Of a DNA stretch of 64,000 nucleotides, positions 48,593-59,104 are shown piece by piece; within the stretch, counting starts at the first letter, position 1, and each line of letters opens with the position of its first letter. This stretch comes from Verpa conica (lineage: Eukaryota; Ascomycota; Pezizomycetes; Pezizales; Morchellaceae). The notes below the pieces were generated by a model that had not been told where the DNA came from, searched no databases, and saw only the letters and a program-made list of their open reading frames with translations. The translations under genes and the position numbers were made by a program. The stretch lies in the NCBI GenBank assembly GCA_033030425.1, contig JAUFSD010000013.1:1116001-1180000 (forward strand), written 5' to 3'.

Positions 48593-49683
48593 GCGTTGGT
48601 TTGGCGAGAGGGGCTTTATGTATTATTATAGGTTGGGTTTGTGGGTAGTAATGTAATTTTACGTTTGGCTGGCTGGTTATCACTCTATTAATATTATATG
48701 TATAAATATTACTGGTTGTTGGGTGGACAATGAATAGTTTAGATCTATTCAATTATAATAATTTTTTTTCAGAGGCCTCAAGTTAATTTGTCCAAGAGTA
48801 AACTGGGGCTCTAAGAAAGCTGACAGAGGTTAGTGGAATCATATAATGTCTCCCAATTTGTTATAGTTGCCCCTCTCCCCCTTCCTAGAATTCAGAGTAG
48901 TAGCTGCATACCAGCTGACTGGAAACAAAATATATAACCTACAAAGCATGACTGAAATGATGAGTTACCCGCAGAGTATTCTTCATACCTATGATAACAT
49001 GGCCTTTCCTGCATCCGTCTCATTTCAACCCACAACCTAAACCCATTCCAGCCACCACCCCCGATTTGTCCACACTCATAAAGCCGAATTCCAAATACAC
49101 ACCGCCTACCAAATGCCTTGTTTCCCCCTCAATAAGCATATTTTAGTGCCGTTACTACGTCATCCATAGAGACGTCATCTATAGGTGAATGTCCCCTTTT
49201 CGGGTTAACCCGCCGATAATTAATCTTTGGAACCCAAACCCTAACCCGTCGTCGTCAGCTAGAGTAATTGGCAGGTTGGTAGGGTTTAGGGTGGGGGATC
49301 GCTCCTGGGATTGTATGTAGGGGTGTCTTTTTTCTTGTTTGTCTACTCCTCGGGTGGGGGGCACGAACTGTGGGACAAGGTACTTCGTTATGCATAAACC
49401 GTCCTCCATGTGCTCTGTGATCATCACTAGGTTTCCCTATTGCAAGTGCTAGTTCCTAGAGTTGGCCAAGGTACGCGCGACTTGGCGTTTGCAAACAAGA
49501 GTACCTACAACATGTAAAAACAATTTTTTTACTAGGGAATATTAGAGTGGATAAGGAGATATTTTTACCCGAATCGATTCGTACTAGCTGCTGGCTTATA
49601 TGTTTCATTTCATGCATAATTAGTAGCTTAATGTGGGGTCTTAAGCACACACCACCTCCACCTTTATTCAACCATAGCCTACG
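48593..49683. other. Intergenic region
   Basis: No supported gene. Two facing telomere-like patches occur: aaaccctaaccc at about 49236-49247 and tagggtttaggg at about 49279-49291. Too short to mean a former telomere. Confidence 0.55.
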
Positions 49684-50715
49684 ATGGATTCCCTCCCTCG
49701 TGAGATCTTTCTCATAGTATATCACCTCTCTCTCTCTCCTCTTCTCTCTCCTCAGTTCTCGTCACTTCTATCAGCTCCTTCAACCATACGTTCATAAGCT
49801 TGGCGCACACATCCTCCCACACCACTAGGCCGCCAAGAGCAGATGCCTCGTGCTATGTATCAAAAAACTTCATAAGCTACGGCGCAGACATAAACCTCAA
49901 ATTTACCTCTAAATTACGTAGTAAAAAACAGTAATTTAGCGACGACCGGACTCTATTGGAGAACTCGGCAAACATCAACGGTCTGGAGCTGAAAGAATTG
50001 AAGGGTGCAGGCCTCCACCAAACCAAGCCCCTATGAAACCATAATCAGTAGAGGTCAAAAGCATCTGGTTGCATAGACGTTACCTATGACCGCCAGTGAC
50101 CAGCAAGTAGTACTAATACTACTTCACTCCACATCACAGCTCAGGAAGATCATGAATCAACCGTGCAGCTTCTGCTCTCCTCGAGTGCCGAAGTAGGTGA
50201 TATCGACAGTAAGAATCTTTAGCCTCTCTATTACGTGGTTAAGCAACAATCAGAGAATATAATTGCGCTATTTACCGGAATGCCAATGGCGGATTTACCA
50301 AAGACTTCCCTGGAAAAACACTACTTTATCAGGCTGCTAAAGTTGGCAGCGGTTATGTTGAGATTCTGTTGTCTGCATGGGCAGATACAGAGATTAGATT
50401 ATGCTTCGGGGTAACTGTACTCCATAAGGCGATTGTTAGCCGGAGCTTCAAGGTCGTCAGAATACTTTTATAGAATTAAGTAGATGTAGATTCAGAGGTG
50501 AGATATTTTTACGATGATGATACTGTGGCGTGGATTTTTATCGCTGTGTGATGAAGTGGTCTTGGGGGAAGATGCGGGAGGGTTGTGAAGTAATGATTCT
50601 AGGCAGAGGCCTTATGGCTACTAAAAATATGTAGAGGTGGAATGCCTTGAAAGTGGCTGAAATAGAGGAGCAGAAAGAAATAATAGAGTATTTGAAGGTA
50701 GTTGGGTCGTGCTAA
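49684..50715 (+). pseudogene. F-box/ankyrin gene remnant
   Basis: Broken gene of the common fungal F-box plus ankyrin type. It opens MDSLPREIFLIVYHL, the usual F-box start, followed in another frame by FYQLLQPYVHKLGAHIL. Ankyrin-like pieces follow near 50290-50460 (TLLYQAAKVGSGYVEILLSA and GVTVLHKAIVSRSFKVVRILL). The latter runs into two stops (TAG at about 50472-50474 and TAA at about 50478-50480) where the repeat consensus expects sense codons. A last fragment, ALKVAEIEEQKEIIEYLK, ends at TAA 50713-50715. Frames change at least three times and stops are frequent, so the gene is dead and older than the NLR pseudogene. Confidence 0.7.
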
Positions 50716-52250
50716 CATAAATGAGTGATATTCCATGTTATAAATGGCATTGGCTCTTAAGTGCAACATACTCTATACTTATTATTGTATCAAGTAAGCA
50801 CTCATATAAGCAAATACTGGTAGAAATATATACAGCTAACTAGGCAAGGAGACCTTTCCCTCAATAGGTTGGTCTCGGGGTGGCTTTCAAAAGGCTGCCA
50901 TCAGTTCACTTCTTATCATTTACTCCACTATTTCTTTGTAATCTCCTCCTTATCTTTCTATTGCACGTGAATGTTTATTACTAGGTTCACCTCTTACCTC
51001 CCCAAGGCTACTAGATCTCACGATCCCTTCTGGTGAGTGATTAAGGCTGCTCACCCACAATGCCCAATATATTCTCTAGATTACAGCAGTGACTCATAGC
51101 AAAAGGCGGGGAGGGGCACATGCGTTAGGACATATACCCTTTTATGCATCAATAACACGAGCCAAAAGCTGGCTCTCTTCCGGTGCATACCGCGAATAGG
51201 CAAATTTCTCCCTAGTAGCACTCTTTCTTTCTTTCTTTCTTTCTTTTTATTGCAGGGGTTGAGATAGCAAATTGATTCTTTTCCGAACGTACCGTGGAGT
51301 TATCGTCATTGGAGGGGGTTCCCGCGCTAAGACCTTTGTGGTGGTGTGACGAAATAACTACGCTGCTAGCACCCGCACATTTTTTATTACTAATGTCTCA
51401 AAAAAGGTTAAGGGAACCAAGAAGTATCCTTACAGCTACTAATCAGAACTGAACACCGCAGCGATATGATTCTGTCGTATCGACGCAATCAACTGGGCAC
51501 TCTACGGTATCTAAGGCTGTTGATACATGTATCTCTGAGGGCTGTTAGGCGGTACGTGAGGTTTTGTCTGATCGAAAGGATTAGTAGGGCGTGGTTCTAG
51601 GCTCTAGCTACGGAGAACATTCTCGTGAGGTAATTACAATTATTGCTTTGCTAAGCTCACGCTTGCCGGGGAAAAAAATGTGATTAATGACATCGCTGTG
51701 CCAATCATTTCTGCACTCACTAATCAACTATGAAAGTAGCCAATATATTACAAGCAAGCTCGGATTTGCGAGATCACGACAGCTAAGCTTTTTCTTTTGC
51801 GATTGCTCGCGTGGCTGACCGGTGACGTAGATAACCCTCGGATGCGTCGGCAGTGGCTTGGTGCCGGGGTGTGGCAAGGGATTGGTTACCATTATTTGCC
51901 CTCCGATGCCGATTCCTGTTTTCGGTCTGTTTTGGATACAACGAATATCGATCTCGGCACCGAGAAATGACGTGCGGTGGGGTGAGGAGCTGGCGATAAT
52001 CGGTGGGACTAATTAATTCGTGTGCTATGACATACTCCGCTTTATCAGAGTAGACAGCCTGAGAATATATAAACCCTCGAGGTATTCTCACGGACTGGAC
52101 TTTAAATCAGTATCGAGAAGTGACTTTACAAAGCTGTCTATCTGCCTGCCTGTCTGTCTTCCTAGGAATAGCTCTCTCAGCCTCCTCCTCCCCTCCCTCC
52201 CTCAAACAATAATCACTTGAACTTATTAAGTCTCCTCCTACTTCGCAAAA
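50716..52250. other. Intergenic region
   Basis: No supported gene. (CTTT)n microsatellite at about 51224-51247. A TCTGCCTG/TCTG run in the leader of the next gene at about 52138-52158. Confidence 0.55.
51224..51247. repeat. (CTTT)n microsatellite
   Basis: Five to six perfect CTTT units. Confidence 0.9.
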
Positions 52251-52913
52251 ATGGCAGCCGGCGGTTTCGCAAAGCTCCTTACCTGGGTCATTCGTGTCTT
52301 CCAGCTCATCTTTGCTATAATCCTCGTTGGGATCCTTAGTTATATGATCCATGAGTACCGCAAATTTGGCTACAGGCCCCTTCGTGAAGTCATCGTTCCT
52401 GAAATCTTTGTATGCACCTCTTAACATCCTCCGTTATCTAGCTTGCAAATTTTTATTAATAGTCAATTCCCATAGTCTGTTTTGGCCATCTTTGTCTCCG
52501 TCTTCTCGATCGCGGCCGTATGCTTCCTTGGATATACTCTTCAACTCGTTGCTGCCTTCCTCGACTTTGTTATCTGGGTTGGATACCTTGCCTCCGCTGG
52601 TCTGCTACGCCATAACTATCATGTCAGGAGCTACAAGAACCCTTTGAGGAACTCCTTGATGTACATCAGAACTTCACGTGGATACAGCGACAGGGAACAT
52701 CGTACCAACGGACTCGTCAAACTTTTGGCAGCCCTTGTTCTTATCCAGATGTAAGAATTGCTTTCCCCCCCATCTTCTGTTCCGATCTAGTAACTAATAG
52801 AATGCAGTTTCTTGTTCTTTTTCACTACTCTACTGTCTGTCTATGTCGCGAGGAAGCACGGAGAGGAACGTGTTGTCCGCGAGAAGACACGCACCACTCA
52901 CCAGGTTGTCTAA
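52251..52913 (+). CDS. MARVEL-domain membrane protein
   Basis: Three exons: 52251-52409, 52476-52750 and 52808-52913, totalling 179 residues, phases agreed. Four helices: WVIRVFQLIFAIILVGILSYMI (about residues 11-32), SVLAIFVSVFSIAAVCFLGYTL (about 54-75), LVAAFLDFVIWVGYLASAGLL (about 76-97) and LVKLLAALVLIQIFLFFFTTLLSVYV (about 132-157). The loop between TM3 and TM4 is basic, and the cytosolic tail is rich in R, K and E. The compact four-helix plan and the W.IR..QL..A.I..G motif in TM1 are typical of fungal MARVEL proteins, which sit in the plasma membrane or vesicles. It is not closely similar to the other four-TM protein of this window at 30.3-31.2 kb. Confidence 0.8.
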
Positions 52914-53507
52914 AGGGCTATCTTTTAATGTGTTGAGTTATAGGAGAGGGAAGGAAAATAATTTTGGAAATGAGGGAATATATTGCAGAGAGGAGTATAT
53001 GCGGTTTGGGGGGGGGGGGCTATAATACCTTTATGACTTGATGATAACGCTCCTTTTTATGGCTCCTGTATTTTTCTTATTATTTTTGTCGATATGATTG
53101 AACCTACATAATTCATTGTAACACTATCTCTACAAATACCTTTCATAGATCAGTTTCATAGACTGTAATGTGCATCTTTGGCGAGTGATCATTGATGGCG
53201 CGGTTACTAGCATTATGAGTAATCGTAAGCAGGGGTTTTAGTAAGTCTTCATTGTGTCTAACAACGCCCTTTATAGAATTTTTAATAATCTCTTTCAACT
53301 GGAGACTAGAGTCACAATCGTACAGAGAAAAGAAACCTGTTAAACCAACAATCATCTAATAGATATGCTCAATAGAATCCACTTCTCTATACAACCACTG
53401 TCTTCGAAGCGAGTGGGGGCGATCTTTATCCAAATAAATATAAATTACGCACCCCCCGCGCACCACATCACACCATACTTATCACCACACTACACTACAC
53501 TACAGCC
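52914..53507. other. Intergenic spacer
   Basis: Holds a G10 tract near 53010 and a gapped motif at 53182. A minus-strand ORF at 53143-53355 is not supported. Confidence 0.6.
53182..53197 (+). promoter_or_regulatory. Gapped motif copy 18
   Basis: CGAGTGAT, spacer cattg, ATGG. It lies 311 bp upstream of the 53508 ORF, in its orientation. Confidence 0.75.
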
Positions 53508-54005
53508 ATGCCCGACACCAGCGAAGCATCCTGCCCACAAACCGGCACCACCTTCAAAAACACCGTTTTGCACATCCGCCAACAACAGAAAACCTGGGAC
53601 ATTACCGCCGACGCCCGCACCTGGCTAATCAGCAGCGCCGAAAAGATGGTGACAAAGCTCAAAACCGAGCTCAAAACCCTTCAAGAAAACGCCACGACAC
53701 CATTAAAAATACCTAGATACGTTGTAGATCCTACAAACCCGCTAATGCTTCTCACTGAGAATATACCTGGTGTGCTGTTGGCGTATAAGAGCCAGTTTAT
53801 TGTCTTTTTGGAGGCAGTGTTTAGATCCCATGGCCTTGATGTGAGGTGCGTGTGGATAGAGTATATGGATAATACTAGTAGGATTTCGGCTTCGATTAGG
53901 TTTCCGGAGGAGTATACGGCTGAGAAATTTACTTTGAATGATCTTGGCGAGGCGGAGGACCTTATGTTTATTAGTCGGTTGGCGATGAGGTTGACAATCC
54001 AGTGA
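53508..54005 (+). CDS. Unknown protein, paralogue A of a local pair
   Basis: Single exon, 165 residues, no signal peptide or TM. An N-terminal helix (LHIRQQQKTWDITADARTWLISSAEKMVTKLKTELKTLQEN) leads to IPRYVVDPTNPLMLLTENIPGVLLAYKSQFIVFLEAVFRSHGLDV and then to a beta-rich C-terminal part. The gene 860 bp downstream has the same order: ARIWIISNAHLLLRQLKRELEILREN, then LPKYVLDPTETLDLWSSKIPSVLLPYRKYFVSILDHIF. So the two derive from one ancestor. Function is not recognised. Position-specific conservation of P.YV.DPT and IP.VLL.Y suggests a folded domain. Confidence 0.6.
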   Translation: MPDTSEASCPQTGTTFKNTVLHIRQQQKTWDITADARTWLISSAEKMVTKLKTELKTLQENATTPLKIPRYVVDPTNPLMLLTENIPGVLLAYKSQFIVFLEAVFRSHGLDVRCVWIEYMDNTSRISASIRFPEEYTAEKFTLNDLGEAEDLMFISRLAMRLTIQ

Positions 54006-54866
54006 TTGTGACTTTGTCGTGTATTGTTATATTTGGGGGTAGCTCGGAGGTAGATATAGTATTGGGGAATCCATATCACTCGACTCTGCAGAGAAAAAAA
54101 ATAATCCATCCTTAGGGAGATTTTCTTATTTACTCTCTTGGGTCTTAATAAAAAGCGATTAGTAACGCTGTTTAGCTATATACAGTCCTACTTTTAGCCC
54201 GATTTTAATGTTTTTTTCTGGGTATATAAAAGATAGACCATCCACTTCTTGGCAAGGTATTAATAGTAGATCATAGTCGATCAGTTACTTATATATCACG
54301 TGGTCTTGTTGAAAAGGAGCGAATGAGATTTAGAGTAAGTTTCTTTTCTCTTTAAGAGACTTTAAGATACAGCGCAAGATATGGGCTCATACCTAGTGCT
54401 AGATAGGTTTCCTAGTTTTGAAATATCTCACGTGTTAATTTGTTAACTACTATTACTTCTCAGGGCAGACACCTGTGGTAGGAGTCTTCTGTAGTAAGTA
54501 GTCAATAAATTAGAAGACACATCGACGGCCTTTTTTCTGTTCTATCTTATTCGATCTACGATATATACCTAACTATGCCCAGTATGTCTCTACGAGTGCT
54601 TCATGTAACCCTTTTACAGTCAGAGATAAGTTTTCTATTCTATAAAAAATACTTACAAGGCTCCCTAGAGAGATCTATCAAACGATATACAGCTTTCTTA
54701 AACCCTCCAGTCTCTTCTATGGAGATCCGCTCCTGCGGGTAGTGGTACTCTAGCTAACTGATTAAAAAAGACTTTACCACAGTTGAAGGCTATATATAAA
54801 ATGGATGGCCTACCTCTATACCCCACCGTACCTCTCACAGTGACTCCTAAACCCCCTAAAAAAAAG
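54006..54866. other. Spacer between the paralogues
   Basis: AT-rich. A lone first half-site (ATCACTCG, 54075-54082) without the RTG partner lies 70 bp after the upstream gene. Confidence 0.6.
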
Positions 54867-55434
54867 ATGAATGCCAGCCAAGACAGCCCATACTCAGATC
54901 TCCCACCAGTCGCTAAAACCATTGAAGCGCTAATAAGTAAGAACTAATACCCTCCCACATTATCTCAAGGACCCCCATTTCTAAACCCACATACCAGAAC
55001 AGATCCGTGACCGCCAAAATCACCAAACCACGTACATCCAAGCCCGCATCTGGATCATCAGCAACGCCCACCTACTCCTACGCCAACTGAAACGAGAGCT
55101 TGAAATACTGCGCGAAAACCAAAATGATTTAATCCACTTACCTAAATATGTTCTAGACCCCACGGAAACTCTAGATTTATGGAGTAGTAAAATACCCTCT
55201 GTATTACTCCCATATAGGAAGTACTTTGTTTCTATCTTGGATCATATCTTCAGACCGTATGGGTTTACTGTTCATACTTTCGATAGACAGGGTCGGATTG
55301 TTGTTGAAGTATGCTTCTCTGGGAGGTGGCAGCAGGCTCCGTTGCATGTATGTACTGGGCGCATTGCTTTGGGATTGGGCTTGAGCAGGAGATGTTGGTG
55401 CGGTTGGGAGCGGTTAAGATTGAGTTGTATCTAG
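54867..55434 (+). CDS. Unknown protein, paralogue B; C-terminus may be shifted
   Basis: Two exons, 54867-54936 and 54998-55434, give 168 residues (donor GTAAGA, phase closes as ATA A|AA). The body matches paralogue A. After GRWQQAPLH the frame reads CTGRIALGLGLSRRCWCGW and stops at 55434, which looks unlike paralogue A. The neighbouring frame from about 55350 reads FGIGLEQEMLVRLGAVKIELYLDYTGG and ends in TAG near 55469. That frame resembles the LGEAEDLMFISRLAMRLTIQ end of paralogue A. A one-base shift or a very short intron near 55347 is therefore likely, so this copy may be damaged. Confidence 0.55.
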
Positions 55435-56011
55435 ATTATACAGGTGGTGTATTTCATGGGTATGGCTAGTCGTAGCTTGTAACTAGTTGTATGTGCATGT
55501 GCCGCACAGATACTCTACTAAATTCCTTCTTGAGTGGGTGAGTGCTTATATATAAGCTCTTACATAGGTTCTTATGTTATAATTTTGTCTCTAAAATCCT
55601 TTCTAATTCGCTGACATTGAGACCCCTGGATTCATATGAATATTTGGGGTTTGGTATCCAGGTTTCAGATACTCTATTATGAGTCTAAGACCATGTGAGA
55701 TATATAAAAAGAAATAGAATAGATATTAGGTATATCTGAACCCACACAGAAATTCAAACAAACAAAGCCAAGCACATAAAATATATTATACAAAACGGTA
55801 GATTGCATTCCAGACAAAGAAGGATACACGTAACCCGAAACAGAAATAAAACAAAAGTGACTAATATCAAGAACAAAGGAAACCTTTAGGCACTGAGTGA
55901 AATCTAATACAATGATACAGGCTCCCATAAAGCCCCTAGAGAGAAAATTCCAGTGACCACATATTTAAAAAAAAAAAAAAATAAGTCTGTGAAAAGCTGG
56001 TCTAGATCAAG
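55435..56011. other. Convergent spacer
   Basis: AT-rich, with an A15 run at about 55966-55980. Strong donor GTAAGT with ACTAAC directly at the end of the LPMO ORF (see that entry). Confidence 0.55.
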
Positions 56012-57022
56012 TTAGTACTTACCAGCCCGACGATGACGGCGATGCGCTGTACCTTTTGCAGCAGAACCATCGTCAGTTGGAGCAGTATCGACAGAACCTT
56101 CAATTCCGGTAGCATCCGGAGTGGCCGCAGTTCCGGCAGTCTTTGAAATCGTCGAGGATGCTACAGCTATAGAGGAAGAAGATGGGGGAGGTCTCATGCT
56201 GGAGACATTGTCTAGTGGGCCTGCGGGGACAATATTGACAATGTAGCCATCCAAACCGCCACAGGTGCACATACAACCATCAACAGGTGGAAGAGGGGCC
56301 GGAGAAGCAGATGGAGAAGGAAGTACTGAGGAGGAAGACGTAGTTGAATTTGTAGGGGCAGAACCACACTCACCAACAGGAGGCTTTGGGTTGGTTATAT
56401 CTTTTGAAGCGGTCTCAACATCTTTTCCTGGGTTTGGGAAAACAACATCGATACCCTCCGGGGTGGAACAAGTGCCTCCAATATTGGCCGTGAAGACATC
56501 AGGATACGCAGACAAGCCAGTACCCCCACCAGTGATAGTGATAGATGCGCAGTTCATGTACATCTCGCGATTTCCAATTTTATTGAACCAAGTCCAAGCA
56601 AAGAGGGCGTTACCGGGCTTTGTCTCAATAGGGACAGTGAAAGAGAATGAGTGCTGTTGGATAGGACAATTTCCAATGAATGACTTGACGACCTTGAACG
56701 TTAGACCGCCGTCTTCAGAGATTGAGGCCTGGCAGGAACCACCCCCATGGACAGCACCAGTTCCGTCGCCGGTAGTGAATGTTTGTACCGAGCCTGCTGC
56801 CCATGTCTCTACAGAAGTGCCCTCTGGTGTTCCGAGAAGTGTGTGGTAGCCCTTGCATGGGTAATTTCTACCGTCTGCAGCCAGTGGAGAAGCATAGTTG
56901 TAGTCAGGAGTAACGGTGTATTTATTGCTCTTATGATTAATTGGGACAGGTTTGACCATACTAAGATGTGCTTGGACCGCTGTGCCTAGCAGAGCAGCCA
57001 TCAAAGGGAGGAGATAGTGCAT
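56012..57022 (-). CDS. Lytic polysaccharide monooxygenase, AA11-like
   Basis: Copper-dependent secreted enzyme that oxidatively cuts polysaccharide; AA11 members act on chitin. 336 residues from the ATG at 57022. The signal peptide MHYLLPLMAALLGTAVQA ends just before His19, which would be the N-terminal copper ligand (HLSMVKPVP). A second histidine in GAVHGGGSCQ fits the other ligand of the histidine brace. Further family marks: NYPCKGY, FIGNCPIQQHSFSF and ALFAWTWFNKIGNREMYMNCASITI. The C-terminal 100 residues are a Ser/Pro/Thr linker with one CMCTCGG motif. At the 3' end the sequence GCTG|GTAAGTACTAAC is a strong donor, so a short extra exon may replace the last codons. A neighbouring gene for chitin metabolism is not seen. 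Confidence 0.82.
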   Translation of the reverse strand: MHYLLPLMAALLGTAVQAHLSMVKPVPINHKSNKYTVTPDYNYASPLAADGRNYPCKGYHTLLGTPEGTSVETWAAGSVQTFTTGDGTGAVHGGGSCQASISEDGGLTFKVVKSFIGNCPIQQHSFSFTVPIETKPGNALFAWTWFNKIGNREMYMNCASITITGGGTGLSAYPDVFTANIGGTCSTPEGIDVVFPNPGKDVETASKDITNPKPPVGECGSAPTNSTTSSSSVLPSPSASPAPLPPVDGCMCTCGGLDGYIVNIVPAGPLDNVSSMRPPPSSSSIAVASSTISKTAGTAATPDATGIEGSVDTAPTDDGSAAKGTAHRRHRRAGKY

Positions 57023-57642
57023 ATTGGTGGTTATTTTTTGTCGTTGTTGTATCGTCAAAGTACGAGGATGTTGAATGTATAGTTACGGGTGATGTATGTT
57101 CTGAGTGTTGTAAATTACTTGCACAGGAGGTAGGTTAAGCGGTATATATAAACCCTTCTTTCAACTTTGTTTCGTTGTTGATATTTGTTTCAAGACATGG
57201 GTAGTTTCAACCCATTATGACATATATTTCGAGTTACAAGAGCCCCCTTATATGTTTTTTTAGCTTTGGGGTCTAGGCTACTGAGACGATTAAAGAGGAG
57301 GCCTGACTGAAGATATACTAGTGGATCTTTGAAACCCCGAAAGGCTTCGATAGTAACAGGAGAAGCATGTTAGAGACTTATACATCCACTTACACTATAA
57401 ACTACATGTGATACAGGTGGCCGATGGCTTATAGGCTCTAGATAGAACGTCTTGTTAATAATCTTTATAATACAATTATATATAACTGAGATAAACAAAG
57501 AAAATTTACTGATAATATAAATCACTACAATTAACGACTCTCTAACGTATTCACCATAGTTTTTATACACGGGTTTTCTTTACACCAATGTAACAGTCAC
57601 TTGCCGAGTGATACGTTATGAATACCTACTCAACCTTGGCAC
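57023..57642. other. Divergent intergenic region
   Basis: Promoters of the LPMO (minus) and the next gene (plus). A minus-strand ORF at 57370-57570 is AT-biased and not supported. One gapped motif at 57605. Confidence 0.6.
57605..57620 (+). promoter_or_regulatory. Gapped motif copy 19, next to a start codon
   Basis: CCGAGTGAT, spacer acgtt, ATGA. It ends 22 bp before the chosen ATG at 57643, in gene orientation, so it may lie in the leader or at the transcription start. Its ATG opens a different frame. Confidence 0.78.
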
Positions 57643-58589
57643 ATGCACGCCAAGAAAACAGCCCTAACCCAGCCGTCGATCATTCGCGGATTTCAACCTC
57701 CAAAACGGCCGAAACTGTGCCTGCATACCGCACACTCAATCGCCCGGGAGTCTCATCTAATGGCCGGACAGACTCGTCAAGCGCTTGCGCAGCTTCAGCT
57801 GCACCTCGCACCCCCCCCACGAAATATCGCCGAGTCCCGTACAATCTTGCGCGCATTAAGAAAATTCGGAGAGATCCAAATGTTCAAAGTCCTTCGGGTA
57901 TGTCCCCCCCCCCCCGCATCCTTTCAATCTTAAGCTTACCCACTAACAAAAAAAATATATATATATACTCATAGTTTGAAGAGACAACAAAGGAACTTAC
58001 TCCTAAAGCGCACATAATCTTCAAGTCCCAGCGGTCAGCTAATGACCTCATGGCCGCTTCCCCGTTCTTGGTCCCAGACACAAACATCACCGTAACACCC
58101 TCTGTGTCAATCTTCAATCACCCGCAATATATAGGATATGCCTCCGCCCAGCACTACATCAAGAGTCGGACGTTACTCTCTCGACGCAGAAGCAGCGTTA
58201 TAGAAAATCATGAGGTTGAGATACCAGACTTATCGACACGGATCGGATCTGATGGTAGTTTGGAACCTTCGACACAGTTAAGGGAGATGAGGTCAAGATT
58301 GTTGGTACGGTATTCGGGTGGTTTTCTTTGCTTTAAGGACCTAGAAATGAGGATAGCTTGGGAAGCGGAGAAGAAGCAGCAGTTGAGAGATGAGAATGAA
58401 AAATTAGCAAGGGGGGAGGAAGTAGATTTGTCGGCAAAGTCGGCTGAAGAACTACATAGTGAGCAGTTAGGCACGATCCAGGATATATTGGGTGATCTAG
58501 GTGCAGAGGGGAATCAGAGTGCACAGGGCAACCAGAGTGCACAAGATAATCAGAGTACAGAGGAGATTAAAGAGAAACCTAAGGAATAA
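57643..58589 (+). CDS. Conserved fungal protein, possibly RRM-like
   Basis: Two exons, 57643-57897 and 57975-58589, with 289 residues. The donor after CTT CGG is GTATGT; the acceptor is catag; phase 0. The stretch RNIAESRTILRALRKFGEIQMFKVLR, then HIIFKSQRSANDLMAASPFLV about 25 residues later, resembles the RNP2/RNP1 layout of an RNA-recognition motif. The N-terminus is basic with few acidic residues, which would suit mitochondrial import. A long charged helical C-terminus (AWEAEKKQQLRDENEKLARGE) and three short repeats (NQSAQG, NQSAQD, NQSTEE) finish it. I do not recognise a named gene. Confidence 0.65.
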
Positions 58590-59104
58590 ATAAGAGGATA
58601 TATACGCTACTTATAGAATCAGGTTCGCCTGAGTCCTTTTCCGCATTCATATTTACGGATACATAAGGTCAACCTGACGGATACACCACCCAATCCACCC
58701 CCGGTAATGAGCATATCTTTAGTGAAATCTAGATATATATAGATAATTTATAGTTAGAGGCTAAGATCTGGTAGAGCTATACCATGTAACATATTATTAT
58801 CATTATAGTAATACCCTTAGCTATTTACAGTCAAAATACCGAGAAATTCTTAGCTTACCATCACCAATGTACATGTTGACCCAGAGAAGTAGATAAAACA
58901 ATACGACTATTATTTATAAAACTCTTCCAATTAAAATTACCCCCAATCCTCATTCAAAGATAGAACTTAATGCTGTGAATGGAGCTAATAGTCGAAGCCT
59001 CTTAATAGGCTGCTGACTCTAGAGATACTTAGCCCCAAAGAGGAAAATTGAAACTCCGAGTGATAAAACATGTTTAAGAAAAAAAAATCTTTAGCATCCA
59101 ACGT
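58590..59104. other. Spacer upstream of 5S rRNA
   Basis: AT-rich, with no ORF. Ends in a gapped motif copy and the 5S gene. Confidence 0.6.
59057..59072 (+). promoter_or_regulatory. Gapped motif copy 20, 5S rRNA upstream
   Basis: CCGAGTGAT, spacer aaaac, ATGT. It ends 32 bp before the 5S gene, in the same orientation. Confidence 0.78.

Noticed and set aside
49236..49291. Telomere-like CCCTAA and TTAGGG patches
   Set aside because: Only one or two repeat units each; chance or trivial similarity is likely.
54075..54082. CGAGTGAT half-site without the RTG partner
   Set aside because: Lacks the second half, so it was not counted as a motif copy.
57618..57974. 118-codon + strand ORF starting at the ATG of motif copy 19
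   Set aside because: Alternate frame of the 57643 gene, running into its intron.
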